64,000 nt of DNA from Hyphomicrobiales bacterium (GCA_900469965.1 UBZP01000017.1:186001-250000); one strand, 5' to 3'. Counted from the stretch's first letter, positions 9,392 to 17,934 are shown. Program-made: numbers and translations. Notes: a model not told the origin generated them from the letters alone.

Positions 9392-9835
9392 TCAGGCTTT
9401 CTTGCCGGCGTCCAGCCGGTCGATCGCCTGGACGTTTCCGGCCGACGGACCGTCGGGGTCGAAGCTGGAGGCCAGCCACTTGTCGACGACGGCCTTGGCG
9501 AGCTCCGGGCCGATGACCCGGGCGCCCATGGTGATGATCTGCGCGTTGTTCGACTTGGCGGCGCGCTCGGCCGAATAGGTGTCGTGCGTCAGCGCGGCGC
9601 GGATGCCGGGTACCTTGTTGGCCGAGATGCAGACGCCGATGCCGGTGCCGCAGAACAGGATGCCGCGCTCGTATTCGCCGTCGACGATCGCCTGTGCGAG
9701 CTTCTGCGACAGGTCGGCGTAGAAGCCGGACTGGCTGAGGTCGACAACCTCGAGACCGGCGTTTCCGGCAAGGTGGGCGGCAATGACGTCGAGCAGCGGC
9801 TTGCCGGCGCTGTCTGCTCCGATGGCAATCTTCAT
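9392..9835 (-). CDS. RpiB/LacAB-type sugar-phosphate isomerase
   Basis: This 147-aa protein has the RpiB signature: [18 protein letters not shown] at the N-terminus, the active-site cysteine in [19 protein letters not shown] and [16 protein letters not shown]. Family members isomerise aldose/ketose phosphates. In the apiose decarboxylase pathway an RpiB homologue (DerI) converts D-erythrulose 4-phosphate to D-erythrose 4-phosphate, so that is the most likely role. The preceding isomerase (LerI, a TIM homologue) is not in the window. It follows the kinase gene in the same operon, separated by 55 bp. Confidence 0.75.
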   Translation of the reverse strand: MKIAIGADSAGKPLLDVIAAHLAGNAGLEVVDLSQSGFYADLSQKLAQAIVDGEYERGILFCGTGIGVCISANKVPGIRAALTHDTYSAERAAKSNNAQIITMGARVIGPELAKAVVDKWLASSFDPDGPSAGNVQAIDRLDAGKKA

Positions 9836-9890
9836 GATGCTTCCTTTCGATCGCTCTGATGGCGTGAAGTGTGGTCCGGCCGACGGCCTG

Positions 9891-11225
9891 TCAGGCTCGC
9901 CTGCCGTCGCGGATCTGCGCGAAGTAGCCGTCGGTACCGATCTGGCCGCCCTTCAGCGCGATCTGCAGGCCGTCGGTCGGGGCGTAGTTGCCGTGGGCGG
10001 TGCAAAGCGGCGAACCGGGCGTCTGCGGCAGCGGCAGAAGCGTGGTCAACGCCTCGACGCGCAACTCCTTCAGGGCATGGCTGGAGGTGTCGCCGCCGGC
10101 GATGACGGCGCGGCCCAGCCCCTCGCTCTCGACGAGGCGGCGCAGGATCGTTCCGAGCGCCCGGCCGAGCCGGTGGCGGGCGCCGGCGACACGGTCGATC
10201 TCCGAGCCGCGGTCGGCGGAGGGGCCGAGGGCGGTGTGCAGGAGCACGCTGCTGCCTTCCTTCAGCGCGGCGATCCCGGAGGCGACGGCGGCCTCGATCG
10301 CCCGGTCGCCGCTTTCGCCTATGAGCGACAGCGGGTCGAGGTCGATGCCCTTGAAACCGTCCGAAAGCGCCGTACGGATCTGCCGCTCGGTGGTGGGCGA
10401 GACGCTGCCGGAGACCACCGCGAGGCGGTCGACCTTGCCGGGCTCGGCGAAGTCGACGGTGCCGCCGACCAGGCCCTCGGCGCGCCATGCGGCCAGCAGC
10501 GCGTATTCCACGCCCGAGGAGCCGGTGACGAAGAGGCCGCCGTCCCGCCTGAGGCGCCAAAGCTGGCGTCCGGCCGCAGCCTGGCTCTCGGGCGAATCGA
10601 CGTCCAAAAGCAGGATGCCGGCCTCGCCGCCTGCGATCGCATCGAGGCGCGCATCCGCATCCGCTGCGGCAAGCGTGACGATATCCGCCAGCGCGACGGG
10701 AAGATCGGTCTGCCGGCCGAGATGGACGGCGAGGTCCGCCTCGGCCATCGGCGTGACCGGGTGGCGGCTCATCACCGGGTGGCGGTCGATGCGGTAGACC
10801 TGCCCCTGATAGGCGGCGAAGAGGTGGCCGAAGGCGGTGTAGCGCTTCAGTTGCGGCGCGCCGACGATCACCGGCACCTGGCGCTGGCCGAACAGGTCCC
10901 TGCCGATCTCGATCGCCTTGCCGATGCTGCCGACCCCGGGCGCGGAATCGAAGGTCGAGCAGACCTTGTAGTGGCAGACCGCGGCGCCCAGATCCTGCAG
11001 CCAGCGGAAGGCCGGGGCGAGGTTCTGCTGCATCCATTCGGGCGTCTCGCTGCGGCTGGTGCCGGCGATGCCGACGGCGCGGCAATCGGCAAAGCGTTGC
11101 AGCATGTCCGGATGCGGCACGCCGAGAAACAGCACGGTCGGGATGCCGCTGGAGGTGAGCGATTCCATGACGTCGGTCGAGCCGGTGAAATCGTCGCCGT
11201 AGTAGCTGACGAGAAGATCGGACAT
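9891..11225 (-). CDS. oiaK: 3-oxo-isoapionate kinase (DUF1537 family)
   Basis: This 444-aa four-carbon acid sugar kinase family protein has two domains. The N-terminal one starts with [17 protein letters not shown], which carries the substrate-binding DDFTGS motif. The C-terminal nucleotide-binding domain includes [15 protein letters not shown]. OiaK phosphorylates 3-oxo-isoapionate at O4 using ATP. Its placement 6 bp after a RuBisCO-like gene, with apnO downstream, is the hallmark of apiose loci and separates it from the threonate and erythronate kinases of the same family. Confidence 0.82.
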   Translation of the reverse strand: MSDLLVSYYGDDFTGSTDVMESLTSSGIPTVLFLGVPHPDMLQRFADCRAVGIAGTSRSETPEWMQQNLAPAFRWLQDLGAAVCHYKVCSTFDSAPGVGSIGKAIEIGRDLFGQRQVPVIVGAPQLKRYTAFGHLFAAYQGQVYRIDRHPVMSRHPVTPMAEADLAVHLGRQTDLPVALADIVTLAAADADARLDAIAGGEAGILLLDVDSPESQAAAGRQLWRLRRDGGLFVTGSSGVEYALLAAWRAEGLVGGTVDFAEPGKVDRLAVVSGSVSPTTERQIRTALSDGFKGIDLDPLSLIGESGDRAIEAAVASGIAALKEGSSVLLHTALGPSADRGSEIDRVAGARHRLGRALGTILRRLVESEGLGRAVIAGGDTSSHALKELRVEALTTLLPLPQTPGSPLCTAHGNYAPTDGLQIALKGGQIGTDGYFAQIRDGRRA

Positions 11226-11231
11226 GAAGGC

Positions 11232-12485
11232 TTACTCCTTGCCGTCACCGAATTTCGCGAGCGAGGCCGCGAGTTCGGGATGGTCCTTGGCGTAGTCGCC
11301 AAGCGGGATGTCGGCGACCGCCGCCTGCCAGGCCTGCTGGACGGCGCGGACGCCGGCCGCCGGGCCGCCCGGATGGCTGACGATGCCGCCGCCACAGAGA
11401 TAGAGGAGGTCGGTGGTGCGGCCCGTGCGCTGGTAGGTCTCCGGCGCCTGCCCGCCCCACTGGCCGGACCCGGCCACCGGCAGCGGTCGGTCGGAAGGGT
11501 CGAACAGCGGCGTGCTGACGGCCTTGAAGGATTCGACGAAGCTGTCGTCCGGCTCCCAGTACTTGATCCGGATGCCGTTGATCTGGAACTGGTCGACGCC
11601 GAGCAGCCGCCAGAACTGCTGGTAGACCTTGAAGTCCATGCCGGCGCCGGGATCGCGGGTCAGGACGTCCCAGCCGTTGCGATGGGCATGCAGGACGAGG
11701 CCGGAGCGCTTGCGCAGGAAGCTCATGCCGCCGAAGCCGATGGAATTGATGTTGACGACCGCGCAGTTGCCGCCGGCCTCGAGCACGAGGTCGTGGTTGC
11801 GCATCATCTCGTCCGGGTCGGCATGCGAGATGCCGAAGGCGTACATCACCTTCTTGCCGGTCTTCTGCTCGTGATCGAGGATGCGCGGCATGATCGCCGC
11901 GACGCGGTCCTTCAGCGGCGAGTAGGCCGGGCTCATCAGCTTCTCGTCGTCCTTGATGAAGTCGACGCCGGATTCGATCAGATCGCCCACGAGTTCCGCC
12001 GTCTCGTGCGGACGCAGGCCGAGCGCCGGCTTGACGATCGTGCCGATGATCGGCCGGCCCTCGACGCCGGTCAGGCGGCGGCTGCCGTCGATGCCGAACT
12101 GCGGGCCGGGGTGAGCGGCCTTGAAGGCCTCCGGCAGCTTCATGTCGACGATGCGGATGCCGGTCATGCCCTTGATGGAAAAGACGCCGCCGATCGCGAT
12201 CGTCATCAGGGCGGCAAGGTCGGTGCCGATGGCGTCGAGCGGAAAGGCGATGTCGACGTCGGCCCGGTTCAGCCGCTTGCCGGGTTCGGCTTCCGGCCAG
12301 GTCGGGGAGAAGGAGGCTTCGAGCGGACGGATGGCGAGCACGCGCGCTGCGACCCGGGCCTTCAGCTCTTCGGTTTCGCCGGGGACCGCGACGAAGGTGC
12401 CGGTGGACTGGTCGCTGGCGATCTTGTTCGCCATCGCTTCGACGCTGCCGGGCGTCTCGATGCGGTAGGTCAGGGTAATCAGCAA
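11232..12485 (-). CDS. oiaX: RuBisCO-like protein acting on 3-oxo-isoapionate 4-phosphate (OiaX or OiaC)
   Basis: This 417-aa RuBisCO large-subunit homologue keeps the metal-binding carbamylation motif KDDE (K178, D180, E181) and the catalytic lysine in IVKPALG (K152, equivalent to RuBisCO K175). The second lysine of RuBisCO's KPKLG is alanine (A154), which argues against true carboxylase activity. The C-terminal GGGIVSHPGG phosphate-binding loop is present. Family members in apiose loci are either a transcarboxylase/hydrolase (giving 3-phosphoglycerate and glycolate, OiaX) or a decarboxylase (giving L-erythrulose 1-phosphate, OiaC). I cannot separate them by eye. The start is TTG at 12485, placed 7 nt after GGAGGAG. 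Confidence 0.78.
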   Translation of the reverse strand: MLITLTYRIETPGSVEAMANKIASDQSTGTFVAVPGETEELKARVAARVLAIRPLEASFSPTWPEAEPGKRLNRADVDIAFPLDAIGTDLAALMTIAIGGVFSIKGMTGIRIVDMKLPEAFKAAHPGPQFGIDGSRRLTGVEGRPIIGTIVKPALGLRPHETAELVGDLIESGVDFIKDDEKLMSPAYSPLKDRVAAIMPRILDHEQKTGKKVMYAFGISHADPDEMMRNHDLVLEAGGNCAVVNINSIGFGGMSFLRKRSGLVLHAHRNGWDVLTRDPGAGMDFKVYQQFWRLLGVDQFQINGIRIKYWEPDDSFVESFKAVSTPLFDPSDRPLPVAGSGQWGGQAPETYQRTGRTTDLLYLCGGGIVSHPGGPAAGVRAVQQAWQAAVADIPLGDYAKDHPELAASLAKFGDGKE

Positions 12486-12536
12486 GCCGTTGCTCCTCCT
12501 CGCCACTTCAGTTTGTCGTGGCGTCAACTCGTGATC

Positions 12537-12555
12537 TGGTATAATAAGTATTCCA
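12537..12555. promoter_or_regulatory. Candidate GntR operator between oiaX and gntR
   Basis: TGGTATA-ATAAG-TATTCCA is an imperfect inverted repeat (arms TGGTATA and TGGAATA) in the divergent intergenic region. Its left 11 bp (TGGTATAATAA) recur exactly upstream of apnO. FadR-subfamily GntR proteins usually bind short palindromes of this kind. Likely autoregulation and control of the oiaX-oiaK-rpiB unit. Confidence 0.6.
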
Positions 12556-12638
12556 ATTTGTGCAACGGAAAAATTTCAGCAAAGGGATTCCCAGCGTCCC
12601 GCCTTGTCGCAAAATGCAGAAATGTTAAGGGAGGGAGA

Positions 12639-13361
12639 ATGAGCCAGAGAGACGCCATGACCCAAACCATCGAGCCGATCGTCAGGCGCAAGCTGTCCGA
12701 CGAAGTCTTCGACCGGCTGGAGCGGATGATTACGTCGGGGGAGCTGAAGCCGGGCGACGAGATGCCGTCGGAACGCGTGCTGATGGAGCGCTTCGGCGTC
12801 GGCCGCCCCGCCATCCGCGAGGCGATGCAGTCGCTCGCCAACAAGGGATTGCTCAGCATCTCCCACGGCGAGCGGGCGAAGGTCCTCCAGCTCACCGCGC
12901 AGTCGATCTTCCGCCAGGTCGACCTGACCGCGAAGATCATGCTGTCGCAGTCGGAGGATTCCCTCGAGCATCTGAAGAGCGCGCGCATATTCTTCGAGCG
13001 CGGCATGGCGCGCGAGGCGGCGCAACGCGCCCGCGCCGGCGACATCGACGACCTCGGCGCCATCATCGAGCGCCAGCGTCGCGCGCTCGGCGATGCGGAG
13101 GCTTTCATCGCCGCCGACATGCAGTTCCATACCCGCATCGCCCAGGTTTCCGGCAATCCGATCTACGTCGCCGTCAGCGAGGCCATGCTGGCCTGGCTGA
13201 AGGAGTACCATACGGAAATGCTGATCTGGACCGGCAAGGAGAAGTTCACGCTGGTGGAGCACGAGGAAATCCTCGACCGGCTGAGGAACAAGGATGCCGA
13301 GGGCGCGGAAGCAGCGATGCTGAAGCACCTCGAGCGGTCGCGATCGCTCTACAACAGGTGA
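12639..13361 (+). CDS. GntR-family (FadR subfamily) regulator of the apiose locus
   Basis: This 240-aa regulator has an N-terminal winged helix (about residues 13-80; LSDEVFDRLERMITSG, then PGDEMPSERVLMERFGVGRPAIREAM) and a C-terminal all-helical FCD ligand-binding domain. Metal- and ligand-contact positions are suggested by D and H residues (DMQFHTRIAQVSGNP, LVEHEEILDRL). It is transcribed away from the apiose operon across a shared operator, the classic arrangement for a local repressor relieved by a pathway intermediate. ATG 12639 follows GGGAGGGAGA. The inducer is unknown; apionate-type acids are reasonable for an FCD protein. Confidence 0.85.
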   Translation: MSQRDAMTQTIEPIVRRKLSDEVFDRLERMITSGELKPGDEMPSERVLMERFGVGRPAIREAMQSLANKGLLSISHGERAKVLQLTAQSIFRQVDLTAKIMLSQSEDSLEHLKSARIFFERGMAREAAQRARAGDIDDLGAIIERQRRALGDAEAFIAADMQFHTRIAQVSGNPIYVAVSEAMLAWLKEYHTEMLIWTGKEKFTLVEHEEILDRLRNKDAEGAEAAMLKHLERSRSLYNR

Positions 13362-13780
13362 CCCCACCACGTCCGCCTCGTGCACTCGACCGGCGCGGGG
13401 CCTCTCTTCCAATCGGATCTTCGACTGTTGCGATTGCGACGGTCGCGCCGTGAACCGCGTTTCCGCGAGGGCGATCCTGCGGTCGTCCCGGGTCGACGCC
13501 GATCACTGCTTGGATGTGTCATGTTATAAAATAACTTTCCGGTTGACGGATGTAATACTATTACACTAAGCAGGTCGGGTCAGCTCCAGAAGGAAGATCG
13601 ATGACCTGCTCACCCCATTCCGGGCCAGCCTGGCCACCGGCCGTGCGTGCCGGCCCTCTGCCGCCGCTGGCGGTCGCAACCGCAGCGGCGAGAGCACGAT
13701 ATCGATCGCGTGCAGAACGTGCAGGCGCCGATCTCTCGCGCTTGACGATAGGGCCGGCAAGCGTCTATCTGGAGGACGAC
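13362..13780 (+). other. Promoter and leader region ahead of the cobalamin riboswitch
   Basis: These 419 bp hold no convincing gene. An AT-rich patch at 13515-13570 contains a -35-like TTGACG (13543), the palindrome TGTAATACTATTACA (listed separately) and a second short inverted repeat GTTAT-AAA-ATAAC at 13523-13535. Transcription of the riboswitch operon probably starts near 13570-13590. No -10 box at standard spacing from TTGACG is clear to me. Confidence 0.5.
13551..13565. promoter_or_regulatory. Perfect 15-bp palindrome in the btu operon promoter
   Basis: TGTAATA-C-TATTACA is a perfect inverted repeat just downstream of the -35-like TTGACG. Its position would place a bound protein over the core promoter. 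It resembles Fur-superfamily metal-regulator sites in shape, but I cannot assign a regulator. Confidence 0.45.
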
Positions 13781-13980
13781 GGTTCCCCGCCCACGAAGCG
13801 GAGGGGATTAATAGGGAACACGGTGCGGACGACCCAAGTCGGGACCAAAACCGTGGCTGCCCCCGCAACTGTAAGCGGATTGCCGTTCATCCTCGTGGCG
13901 CCACGGCGCCATGCCACTGCGCGCGGCGCGGGAAGGCAGATGAACGTCACAGATCCGCGAGCCAGGAGACCTGCCGTCAA
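13781..13980 (+). ncRNA. Cobalamin (AdoCbl) riboswitch
   Basis: Conserved elements appear in the right order: GGTTCC at the 5' end (13781), AATAGGGAACACGGTGCGG, the GGCTGCCCCCGCAACTGTAA core near 13852-13872, a CCACTG element near 13914, GGGAAGG (13930) and the 3' B12 box GCCAGGAGACCTGCC (13961-13975). It should bind adenosylcobalamin and repress the downstream importer when cobalamin is plentiful. A 5-bp hairpin CGGGC/GCCCG at 13998-14013 lies just before the next ribosome-binding site and could be part of the expression platform. Confidence 0.93.
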
Positions 13981-14028
13981 GCATCGATCCAACGTCACGG
14001 GCGGGGAAGCCCGGAACAGGAGCATTTC

Positions 14029-14145
14029 ATGACGACCATTGGCGCCCTGCTGAGCGTCTTCGCGCTGCCTTTCCCGAGACCTGCCGATCTTCGAGCAACC
14101 GCACGAATTGAAGACCTTTCGGTTCTTCACCGCCGTCATTTCTAA
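14029..14145 (+). CDS. Possible 38-aa leader peptide
   Basis: An ATG preceded by a good ribosome-binding site (AGGAG at 14018, 7 nt spacing) opens a 38-codon frame: MTTIGALLSVFALPFPRPAD, then an arginine-rich segment ending LHRRHF. It lies between the riboswitch and btuF and stops 18 bp before the btuF ATG. The riboswitch expression platform may act on this start, with btuF translated by coupling. It could equally be chance; the peptide matches no family I know. Confidence 0.4.
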   Translation: MTTIGALLSVFALPFPRPADLRATARIEDLSVLHRRHF

Positions 14146-14163
14146 CCTTTTCGGGAAAAATCC

Positions 14164-15195
14164 ATGACGATTTCATTCAAGCAACCGCTTTACGCGGGCA
14201 TTGTCGCTTTGTGGCTGGCCGCATCGTTCTTCCATGGCGAGGCGCGTGCGGCGGAGACGACATATCCGTTGACGCTGCAGAACTGCGGACGTCCCGTCAC
14301 CTTCGAAAGAGCGCCGTCGCGTACCGTCTCGATCGGCCAGAGCAGCACCGAGATCCTCTACCTGCTGGGCCTTGCCGACAAGGTGGCGGGCACCGCGCTC
14401 TGGGTCGGCCCGGTGCTGAAGGGCTACGAGGACGTCAACGCCCGGATCGACAGGCTGGCAGACAACGATCCGAGTTTCGAGAGCGTGCTGGCCAGGAAGC
14501 CGGACATCGTCACCGTGCAGTTCCAGTGGCAGATCGGCCCCGAGGGCGTGGTCGCCCGGCCGGAGCAGTTCGAGGAGCTCGGCATTGCCGTCTACACCTC
14601 GCCGTCCGATTGCGTCGGCAAGGAGAACTCCGCCGCCAGCGACGGCGTGCGCCACCAGGTCTTCACCATGGACCTGGTCTACCAGGAGATCCGCGAGCTC
14701 GCACAGATCTATAATGTCCAGGACAGGGGCGAGGCCGTCGTCGCCGATCTGAAGCGGCGCGAGGCAGCCGCGCGCGCCAAGGTGAAGCCGGCCGAAGGCA
14801 AGCTCAAGGCCGTCTTCTGGTTTTCCAGCGCGGCCGATGCCGATCCCTATGTTGCCGGAAAGAACGGTGCGCCCGGCTACATCATGTCGGCGCTCGGCAT
14901 CGAGAACATCATCAAGACCGACGACGAATGGCCGACCGTCGGCTGGGAGACGATTGCCAAGGCCGATCCCACGATCATCGTCGCCGGCTCGATGGAGCGC
15001 CGCCGCTATCCGCTCGATAGTCTCGAGGCCAAGCTCGACTTCCTGAAGACCGATCCGGTCGCGAGCCTGATGCCGGCGGTCAAGAGCGGCCACGTCTTCG
15101 CCATGGACGCGCAGGCGATGAACCCGACGATCCGGACGATCGAGGGCATCGAGGCCCTGGCGGACGCCATCGCCGATGCCGGCCTCGCCCAGTGA
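14164..15195 (+). CDS. btuF: ABC transporter substrate-binding protein, cobalamin/metal-chelate type
   Basis: This 343-aa periplasmic protein has a signal peptide (hydrophobic residues 10-24, cleavage near ARAAE). It has the class III (BtuF/FhuD) fold signatures: RTVSIGQSSTEILYLLGLADKVAGT in lobe 1, KPDIVTVQF, then lobe 2 with WETIAKADPTIIV. It is longer than E. coli BtuF (266 aa). The upstream cobalamin riboswitch is the main reason to call the ligand a corrinoid; iron-siderophore binding cannot be excluded by family. It ends in a 4-bp overlap (GTGA) with the permease gene. Confidence 0.82.
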   Translation: MTISFKQPLYAGIVALWLAASFFHGEARAAETTYPLTLQNCGRPVTFERAPSRTVSIGQSSTEILYLLGLADKVAGTALWVGPVLKGYEDVNARIDRLADNDPSFESVLARKPDIVTVQFQWQIGPEGVVARPEQFEELGIAVYTSPSDCVGKENSAASDGVRHQVFTMDLVYQEIRELAQIYNVQDRGEAVVADLKRREAAARAKVKPAEGKLKAVFWFSSAADADPYVAGKNGAPGYIMSALGIENIIKTDDEWPTVGWETIAKADPTIIVAGSMERRRYPLDSLEAKLDFLKTDPVASLMPAVKSGHVFAMDAQAMNPTIRTIEGIEALADAIADAGLAQ

Positions 15196-16220
15196 GCCGG
15201 ACGCTGACATCGGGCACGCGGATGGGCGCGGCGTTTGCCGCGCTCGCCGTCCTGCTGCTGGCGCTCTGGATGGGGGCGGCGATCGGCGAGACGGCGATCC
15301 CGTTTCGGACGGTCGCCCAGACGGTGGCGAACCGGCTGTGGAGTGCCGGCTACCCGCTGGAGCCGATCGACGAGGGTATCATATGGAGCTACCGGCTGAG
15401 CCGGGCGGTCGTGGCGGCGTCCTGCGGGGCAGCACTCGCGCTCTCCGGCGCGGTGCTGCAGTCGCTGCTGCGCAATCCGCTCGCCGATCCCTACATCCTC
15501 GGCATTTCCGCCGGTGCCTCGACGGGCGCGGTCGGCGTGGCGATCCTGGGCGTCGGCGCGGGCATGCTGACCCTGTCGCTCGGCGCCTTCCTCGGCGCGA
15601 TCATCGCCTTTGCGCTCGTCAGCGTGCTGGCGGTCAAGGCGGGACGCGGCACGGCAGCGATCATCCTCGCCGGCGTCGCGGGCTCGCAGCTCTTCAACGC
15701 GCTCACCTCCTTCATCGTCACCAAGGCGGCGACGGCGGAGCAGGCGCGCGGCATCATGTTCTGGCTGCTCGGAAACCTGTCGGGTGTGCGCTGGCCGGAT
15801 GCCTGGCTGGCCGTGCCGGCCGCGCTCGCCGGCCTCGTCGTGTGCCTCTGGCATGCGCGCGCGCTGGACGCCTTCACCTTCGGCTCGGAATCGGCCGCCT
15901 CGCTCGGCATTTCGGTGCGGCGCACCCATCTCGCGCTCGTCGGGGTCTCGGCGATGATGACCGCGGTGATGGTCTCGATCGTTGGTTCGATCGGCTTCGT
16001 CGGCCTCGTCATCCCGCATGCGGCGCGACTGCTGGTCGGCGTCCGGCATGGCGTGCTGCTGCCGGCGGCGGCGCTCGCCGGTGCCGTCTTCATGATCGTC
16101 GCCGACATCCTGTCGCGCACCATCATTGCCGGTCAGGTGCTGCCGATCGGCGTGATCACGGCGCTGATCGGGGCGCCGGCCTTCGCGGTGATCCTTGCAA
16201 GAGGAAGGAGCAGGGCATGA
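15192..16220 (+). CDS. btuC: FecCD-family ABC permease (BtuC-like)
   Basis: This 342-aa inner-membrane protein has about ten transmembrane segments. Typical FecCD motifs are present: GAVLQSLLRNPLADPYILGIS near residue 85 and VGFIGLVIPHAARL-type residues near 275 (here IGFVGLVIPHAARLLVG). It forms the homodimeric channel for the binding protein upstream and the ATPase downstream. GTG at 15192 overlaps the btuF stop; it is the only start that gives a complete first membrane segment. Confidence 0.88.
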   Translation: MSRTLTSGTRMGAAFAALAVLLLALWMGAAIGETAIPFRTVAQTVANRLWSAGYPLEPIDEGIIWSYRLSRAVVAASCGAALALSGAVLQSLLRNPLADPYILGISAGASTGAVGVAILGVGAGMLTLSLGAFLGAIIAFALVSVLAVKAGRGTAAIILAGVAGSQLFNALTSFIVTKAATAEQARGIMFWLLGNLSGVRWPDAWLAVPAALAGLVVCLWHARALDAFTFGSESAASLGISVRRTHLALVGVSAMMTAVMVSIVGSIGFVGLVIPHAARLLVGVRHGVLLPAAALAGAVFMIVADILSRTIIAGQVLPIGVITALIGAPAFAVILARGRSRA

Positions 16221-17035
16221 GGCTTTCCGCCAGGTGCGTTTCGTGGTCGGCCGGCAGCGCCGATATTTTGAAGGATGTCTCGCTGGCGGTCGAGACGGGC
16301 GAGTTCCTCGGCATCATTGGGCCGAACGGCTCGGGCAAGACGAGCCTGATGTCGCTGCTCTCCGGCATCCGGAAGCCGAAGGCGGGCGACGTGCTGCTCG
16401 ACGACGTTCCGATCGCCGCGCTGGGCCGGCGCAGGCTGGCGCAGCGGCTGGCGCTGGTCGAACAGCAGGCGGAGACCGGCGAGCGCATCACCGCGCGCCA
16501 GGCGGTCGAGCTCGGCCGCACCCCCTATCTTGGCCCGCTGTCGCCGTGGTCGGCCGAAGACGACCGCATCGTCGACGCGGCGCTGGCGAACGTCGACATG
16601 GGCCATCTTGCGGGCAGGCTCTGGCACACGCTGTCGGGCGGCGAGCGGCAGCGGCTGCACATTGCTCGCGCACTCGCCCAGCAGCCGCGGATCCTGCTCC
16701 TGGACGAGCCGACCAACCACCTCGATATCGGCCACCAGATCGGCCTTCTCGACCTGGTCCGGCGCCAGGGGCTGACGGTGGTGGCGGCCCTGCACGACCT
16801 CAACCATGCCGCCATGTTCTGCGACCGGATCGCGGTGATGCAGGGCGGAAGGCTTATCGCCCTGGGGCGGCCGCAGGAGGTGCTGACGGTCGGGCGCATC
16901 CGCGAGGTCTTCGGCGTCGAGGTCGAGATCGGGCACGATCCCGACGGGAGTTGCCACATTCGCTTCCGCACGAAAGGGACGCCGGCGCGGCCGCGCCCCG
17001 CTCCCACAGCAAGCCTCTCGGTCCTGGGGGCCTGA
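16217..17035 (+). CDS. btuD: ABC transporter ATPase (BtuD/FepC-like)
   Basis: This 272-aa ATPase has Walker A GPNGSGKTS (about residue 37), Q-loop, signature LSGGERQR, Walker B ILLLDEPTNHLD and a switch histidine in ALHDLNHA. It couples ATP hydrolysis to the upstream permease. ATG 16217 overlaps the permease stop by 4 bp. The C-terminal 25 residues are proline/arginine rich and probably disordered. The operon continues with a methyltransferase after 5 bp. Confidence 0.9.
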   Translation: MRLSARCVSWSAGSADILKDVSLAVETGEFLGIIGPNGSGKTSLMSLLSGIRKPKAGDVLLDDVPIAALGRRRLAQRLALVEQQAETGERITARQAVELGRTPYLGPLSPWSAEDDRIVDAALANVDMGHLAGRLWHTLSGGERQRLHIARALAQQPRILLLDEPTNHLDIGHQIGLLDLVRRQGLTVVAALHDLNHAAMFCDRIAVMQGGRLIALGRPQEVLTVGRIREVFGVEVEIGHDPDGSCHIRFRTKGTPARPRPAPTASLSVLGA

Positions 17036-17040
17036 CGCCG

Positions 17041-17895
17041 ATGGATGTTCGAAACCACCACCTGAAGGAAGACATCCGCGAGTACTGGTCGAAGCGGTCG
17101 GAGACGTTCGACCTGGCCTTCGGCCATCGCATTCCGCCGGGATCGGAGTTCGAGGCCTGGGCGGCCGCGATCCGCGACGCGTTGGGGGCGGCGCCATGCA
17201 GGGTCCTGGAACTGGCCTGCGGCACCGGCGAGGTCACCAATGTCCTGCTCTCGCTCGGTCATCAGGTGGTGGCCCTCGATTTTTCCGAGGCGATGCTGCA
17301 GGTCGCCCAGCGCAAGCACGCGGGAAACGACAGGGTGCGCTTCATCCTGGCCGACGCCGAAAACACGATGGAGCCGGATGCGGCCTACGATGCCGTCGTC
17401 TGCCGGCATCTCGTCTGGACCCTGACCGCGCCGGAGCAGGCGCTCGCCGACTGGTACCGGCTGTTGAAACCGGGCGGCAGGCTGCTCGCCTTCGACGGCA
17501 ACTGGGCGCGACCGACGGCGATCGGGCGGCTGGCGCAGGGCGCGGTCGGAGCCCTGGAGCGCATCGTCGGCCACGATCCCCACTACGACGGGGCGATGAG
17601 CGAGCGCCACCAGGCCATCATGAGCCGCCTGCCGTTCGGCGACGGGCTGACGGCCGAACGGCTCGTGCCGCTGGTGGCGGCCGCGGGCTTCGGCGATATC
17701 CGCGTGCTGTCGCACCGCCCGATCGCGTCCGCCCAGCGCCGGACGGCCGATCTTCGCAACAGGCTGCGGACGCTGTTCTACCGCCGCTTCATCCTGACCG
17801 CCGCACGGCCGACCGTGCCGGAAGCGAGGAAGCAGAGAGAGGGCGGCGCAGGCGCGGATCCCGTTTCCGACACAGGGAACGAAAGACGACCTTGA
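17041..17895 (+). CDS. Class I SAM-dependent methyltransferase in the cobalamin-import operon
   Basis: This 284-aa protein has a Rossmann-like SAM domain: motif I LELACGTGEVTN (about residue 56), acidic loop VALDFSEAMLQVA, then ILADAEN and LKPGGRLLAFDGNW. It resembles UbiE/Coq5-like methyltransferases. The substrate is unknown. It lies 5 bp after btuD and so is under the same riboswitch. A role in modifying the imported corrinoid or a metal-chelator ligand is suggested by position only. The last 30 residues are low-complexity and charged. Confidence 0.75.
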   Translation: MDVRNHHLKEDIREYWSKRSETFDLAFGHRIPPGSEFEAWAAAIRDALGAAPCRVLELACGTGEVTNVLLSLGHQVVALDFSEAMLQVAQRKHAGNDRVRFILADAENTMEPDAAYDAVVCRHLVWTLTAPEQALADWYRLLKPGGRLLAFDGNWARPTAIGRLAQGAVGALERIVGHDPHYDGAMSERHQAIMSRLPFGDGLTAERLVPLVAAAGFGDIRVLSHRPIASAQRRTADLRNRLRTLFYRRFILTAARPTVPEARKQREGGAGADPVSDTGNERRP

Positions 17896-17934
17896 GCATT
17901 TCCTTCCCAGCTTCGGGAGGGAACGACAGTCCAG

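Noticed and set aside
9783-13361. A 1192-codon plus-strand frame whose last 240 codons are the GntR gene
   Set aside because: The upstream 950 codons lie antisense to oiaK and oiaX and are Arg/Asp/Gly-rich without family resemblance. Only the part from ATG 12639 is real.
13601-14032. A 143-codon frame running through the cobalamin riboswitch
   Set aside because: It coincides with the conserved RNA elements of the riboswitch and has no protein-like character.
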